Assembly (NCBI GenBank): GCA_964550025.1
Contig: CAZJYI010000027.1
Span: forward strand, 1 to 64,000
Reading direction: 5' to 3'
Source of the DNA: CAZJYI01 sp964550025
GTDB taxonomy: Bacteria > Verrucomicrobiota > Kiritimatiellia > UBA8416 > CAYOBW01
DNA length: 64,000 nt
The notes beneath the pieces are model-generated. The model ran no database searches and was not told the DNA's origin. It worked only from the letters and a program-made list of their open reading frames with translations. This document shows, piece by piece, positions 61,778 through 64,000 of the stretch (its first letter is position 1; each line of letters starts with the position of its first letter). The translations under genes and the position numbers were made by a program.

Positions 61778-62794
61778 TCACTCTCCAACGATCAGGTATT
61801 CTTCCGCGAGAGAACGCTTGACCGCCTTGTGCGTTCCGAAGTGGTAACGGTGCTGTTTCGAAAAGACACGAACACTCGTCTTGTATCTCCTCATCACTTT
61901 CACAATGTGGGGCAAGTCAGGATATCCGTTCGAAGAGTACGAGAGAGCAAGCGTACTTGAGGAGAACTTGCGGAACATCCTATCAAAGGCATCCAGAGCC
62001 GTACGCCTGTACGAGAAAGGAGTGTACGGCTTCTGGATCTTCTTCACACGAGAATCCTCCATGATCTCCTTGTCCCGCCAATAGCAGGAAACGCCTTCGA
62101 GGAAGTGGTAGCGTTTCATGTAGCAGTTGTCGTCAGCTCGTGGAACATAGGGTGGGTCCATGTAAACCAGATCAACGGCAGGACCATCCCAAGCGAAAAC
62201 GTCTCCGGCACATGCGTGGTTGTGCCTTCCGTTCTCAAACACGGTCGAGTTGTAGACTCCTACCTGCTCGATGAAATGCTCTCGAATCCCGAGACGAAGG
62301 TCCCGCCTACCGTCTTTGTAGCGCTCAGGGTCACCGGCAATAGTAAACACACCACGGGGTTGTCTCTTTGCACAGGAACGTATCAGAGCAGCGCGGGCCA
62401 GAGCACGCTTGCTACGATTGCGCAACTTCTCGATGTTGAAGCATGTGCTATCGAGAAACCGCAAATCGGCAGGGGTGAAGAAGATGCCCGAAAAGGTCCT
62501 CTCGATGAAGTGCGGGTGATGCGGATCATACTTGAGGAGAGCTTCAAGGTCCTTCGAAGAGAGGGTGTTGCGGGAATTCGCGATGACCGCTTGGGCGATG
62601 GTCGCACCCAGGTTCAGAAAATCGTTGGCCCAGACCTGCTTGTTCATTGCTTTGAACAAGTATGACACGCATCCCGAACCGGAAAAGGCATCGAGCACTG
62701 AATCGAAATCCAAAGGCGAGAGCACAGTGAACAACCACGGAAGCAGCCTGGACTTGCTTCCCATGTAGCGTAGTTTGGGGTAGCGCGTTGCCAT
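61778..62794 (-). CDS. D12-class N6-adenine DNA methyltransferase
   Basis: 338 residues from ATG 62794. SAM-binding motif I is D35-A-F-S-G-S-G41 and the catalytic motif IV is D213-P-P-Y216 (V-Y-M-D-P-P-Y). The N-terminal L-R-Y-M-G-S-K-S-R-L-L-P-W matches the D12-class modification enzymes. An upstream in-frame GTG at 62854 would add Q-L-E-L-L-D-A-G-F-P, which resembles N-termini of some relatives, so the start is not certain. Its role is methylation of adenine in the site cut by the neighbouring endonuclease. The stop is 3 bp before the endonuclease start. If the endonuclease is truly broken, this enzyme would act as an orphan methylase. Confidence 0.9.
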   Translation of the reverse strand: MATRYPKLRYMGSKSRLLPWLFTVLSPLDFDSVLDAFSGSGCVSYLFKAMNKQVWANDFLNLGATIAQAVIANSRNTLSSKDLEALLKYDPHHPHFIERTFSGIFFTPADLRFLDSTCFNIEKLRNRSKRALARAALIRSCAKRQPRGVFTIAGDPERYKDGRRDLRLGIREHFIEQVGVYNSTVFENGRHNHACAGDVFAWDGPAVDLVYMDPPYVPRADDNCYMKRYHFLEGVSCYWRDKEIMEDSRVKKIQKPYTPFSYRRTALDAFDRMFRKFSSSTLALSYSSNGYPDLPHIVKVMRRYKTSVRVFSKQHRYHFGTHKAVKRSLAEEYLIVGE

Positions 62795-63224
62795 GGCAGG
62801 GAAACCGGCGTCCAGAAGCTCAAGTTGTCCGTACTGCTCGATCGGCTCTGCCACTACCGCGGGGAAACCTGCCTCTTCTTCACGCGTAGGGTATTCAGGT
62901 CGCCGGGATACTGTCGTCGTACCGTCTCTCACGCCAATGCTCGCCTCCGGATTGCCATGCGTGCACGGCCGCAAGCATGGGATTGCGCATCGAGAGTGAC
63001 AAGCACTCTCGACGAAATTGCCAAGGAAAATGGTTGTTGACTGCAAAGCTGCCAAGAACAGACCGAGAACGCAAGCGCAAGCTCGCAACAACATTCGACA
63101 CTGAAGGGGCTCGTTCCCGGGAACTCTCGTCATCGCATGCTCGATGGCAACCGGCAGATAGCAGGCACGACCGAGAATGCACGGCTCCGCACTACCGGTC
63201 ACCGGCTGGAAGCCGGCGCTACTG
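62795..63224. other. 430-bp intergenic region, no gene seen
   Basis: Holds two imperfect copies of a GCMGGTTTCCCYGC motif near 62798 and 62860, and the palindromic element at 63202-63216. The minus-strand frame open through it is not supported by homology except possibly for the last 20 codons before the methyltransferase. Confidence 0.5.
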
Positions 63225-63242
63225 TTACCGGCTGGAGGCTGG
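63202..63242. repeat. CCGGCTGGAAGCCGG element pair overlapping a gene end
   Basis: An exact core at 63202-63216 and a degenerate core at 63228-63242 (CCGGCTGGAGGCTGG), period 26 bp as in the 43.2-kb array. The second core covers the last codons of the metallophosphoesterase. Confidence 0.65.
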
Positions 63243-64000
63243 TTGCGTGGGCCAAGTGCAGCTCTTCTGGCGCTGGAAGCCGTGGAGTTGCAGGGTCCCG
63301 TCGGGCATGGCGTCGAGCCTGGCGTAGGCGTTGTTGCCTTTGCCGGACTTGTCGACCATGGCCGCCAGTGTGCAGTAGTGGATCCCCGCGATGGAGCGAT
63401 AGTCATTCTTGTGGTTGTGGCCCTGGAAGACGGCCGTCACCTTTCCCGACGTTTCCAGGATCTGGCGCACCTGGGCGGCATTCTTCACCGCGTGATGGCC
63501 GTCCACGTCGAGCCGCTGATGGATGAACACGAGTGCGCGTTTTGAGGTCTTCGCCAAATCACGGCGCAGCCACTCCAGTTCTTCAGCCACGATATTGGCA
63601 TCGGTCCACTTGAAGTTCTTGCGCCCATACGGCACGCCGTCGTGCCGAAAGCAGGCGTCGAGGACAACGAAGTGGTAGCTGCCGTGGTCGAATGAGTAGT
63701 ACGCCTCCTGCTGCCCAACGGCCTTCAGAAACTCGGACTTGGTCAGCGTGTCGACGCAGTGGTTGCCCAGCACGTAGTGCTTGTGGCCGGGAGCCGACCG
63801 GTAGATCTTGTTGATGGTCTCCAGCCAGCCGAGTTCCTGGGCCGGGGTCTTCGCGGCATCGATAAAATCACCCAGCTCGACCACCAGGTCTGTCTCCTCC
63901 CCCGCCGTCTTGAAGTGCGCAACAGCCTGCTTCATCTTGCTGGTCGACTCCCGGTAGTGGCGCGCACCCCCTGGCGGCTTGTCGGCATAGTGCACGTCGG
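63225..64000 (-). CDS. Metallophosphoesterase (calcineurin-like), 5' end outside window
   Basis: The frame is open to the right edge and reads D-V-H-Y-A-D at the boundary, so the N-terminus is missing. Metal-binding motifs seen are D-V-H-Y, G-D-F-I-D, G-N-H-C-V-D-T-L, F-I-H-Q and G-H-N-H-K. Conserved phrases such as F-V-V-L-D-A-C-F-R and Y-G-R-K-N-F-K-W-T-D-A-N fit the exported phosphodiesterase-like members found in PVC bacteria. The family hydrolyses phosphomonoesters or diesters with two metal ions. The last residues (T-W-P-T-Q-P-A-S-S-R) and the stop TAA at 63225-63227 fall in a palindromic repeat, so the native C-terminus may have been altered. Confidence 0.85.
   Translation of the reverse strand, partial: DVHYADKPPGGARHYRESTSKMKQAVAHFKTAGEETDLVVELGDFIDAAKTPAQELGWLETINKIYRSAPGHKHYVLGNHCVDTLTKSEFLKAVGQQEAYYSFDHGSYHFVVLDACFRHDGVPYGRKNFKWTDANIVAEELEWLRRDLAKTSKRALVFIHQRLDVDGHHAVKNAAQVRQILETSGKVTAVFQGHNHKNDYRSIAGIHYCTLAAMVDKSGKGNNAYARLDAMPDGTLQLHGFQRQKSCTWPTQPASSR

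Noticed and set aside
62977..63327. 116-codon plus-strand frame upstream of the methyltransferase
   Set aside because: It overlaps the palindromic repeats and the metallophosphoesterase end and has no domain signature.

Overview
The window is GC-rich DNA (well above 60% by eye) with no rRNA, tRNA or CRISPR array that I can see. The gene content points to the PVC superphylum, most likely Kiritimatiellota, Verrucomicrobiota or Planctomycetota. The pointers are quinoprotein-like propeller proteins with methyltransferase-like heads, a Tat-exported Gfo/Idh/MocA oxidoreductase, REAAT-type HEAT/TPR protein, Gly-tailed RRM proteins, very large exported repeat proteins, and a C-terminal FYRV-type domain on a beta-helix protein. 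This placement is inference; no marker gene is present.

Region 1 (1-35.3 kb) is dominated by three consecutive plus-strand genes for giant exported proteins. All are built from one composite module of about 2,235 residues (about 6.71 kb). The first gene enters from the left edge and ends at 4803. The second (7964-14866) carries one module behind a signal peptide. The third (15063-35323) carries three modules in a row, giving about 6,750 residues if a single frameshift at 16.62 kb is repaired. Each module runs: three related beta-rich repeats with a G-x-H-L-V-L-x-N-T signature, a CSPG/cadherin-like domain, VCBS-like domains, two LamG/concanavalin-like domains, a jelly-roll-like domain, more VCBS-like domains, and a lectin-like tandem. 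Between genes one and two sit a YceK/YidQ-type lipoprotein, a PQQ-like propeller protein, and an AAA/DUF4143 ATPase whose promoter overlaps a perfect 14-bp inverted repeat.

Region 2 (35.4-51.8 kb) is mostly minus strand. It holds a methyltransferase-like/PQQ-propeller fusion, an exported Cys-rich protein, a DEAD-box helicase, two paralogous RRM proteins that share an upstream leader block, an alpha/beta hydrolase, a Gfo/Idh/MocA oxidoreductase and a TPR/HEAT protein. A divergent plus-strand gene encodes a second methyltransferase-like/PQQ fusion. Both fusion genes carry arrays of 7-bp tandem repeats inside the reading frame, in one case at the same alignment position.

Region 3 (52-64 kb) holds a four-fold beta-helix/PKD surface protein, a VapBC toxin-antitoxin pair, a cluster of GGGTCTGTCCCC repeats, an ABC exporter half-molecule, a type II restriction-modification pair (the endonuclease is frameshifted), and the 3' part of a metallophosphoesterase.

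Dispersed palindromic elements with the core CCGGCTGGAAGCCGG lie at gene ends at 14.9, 35.4, 43.3 and 63.2 kb. Together with heptamer arrays and other hairpins they suggest a genome rich in short repeats.
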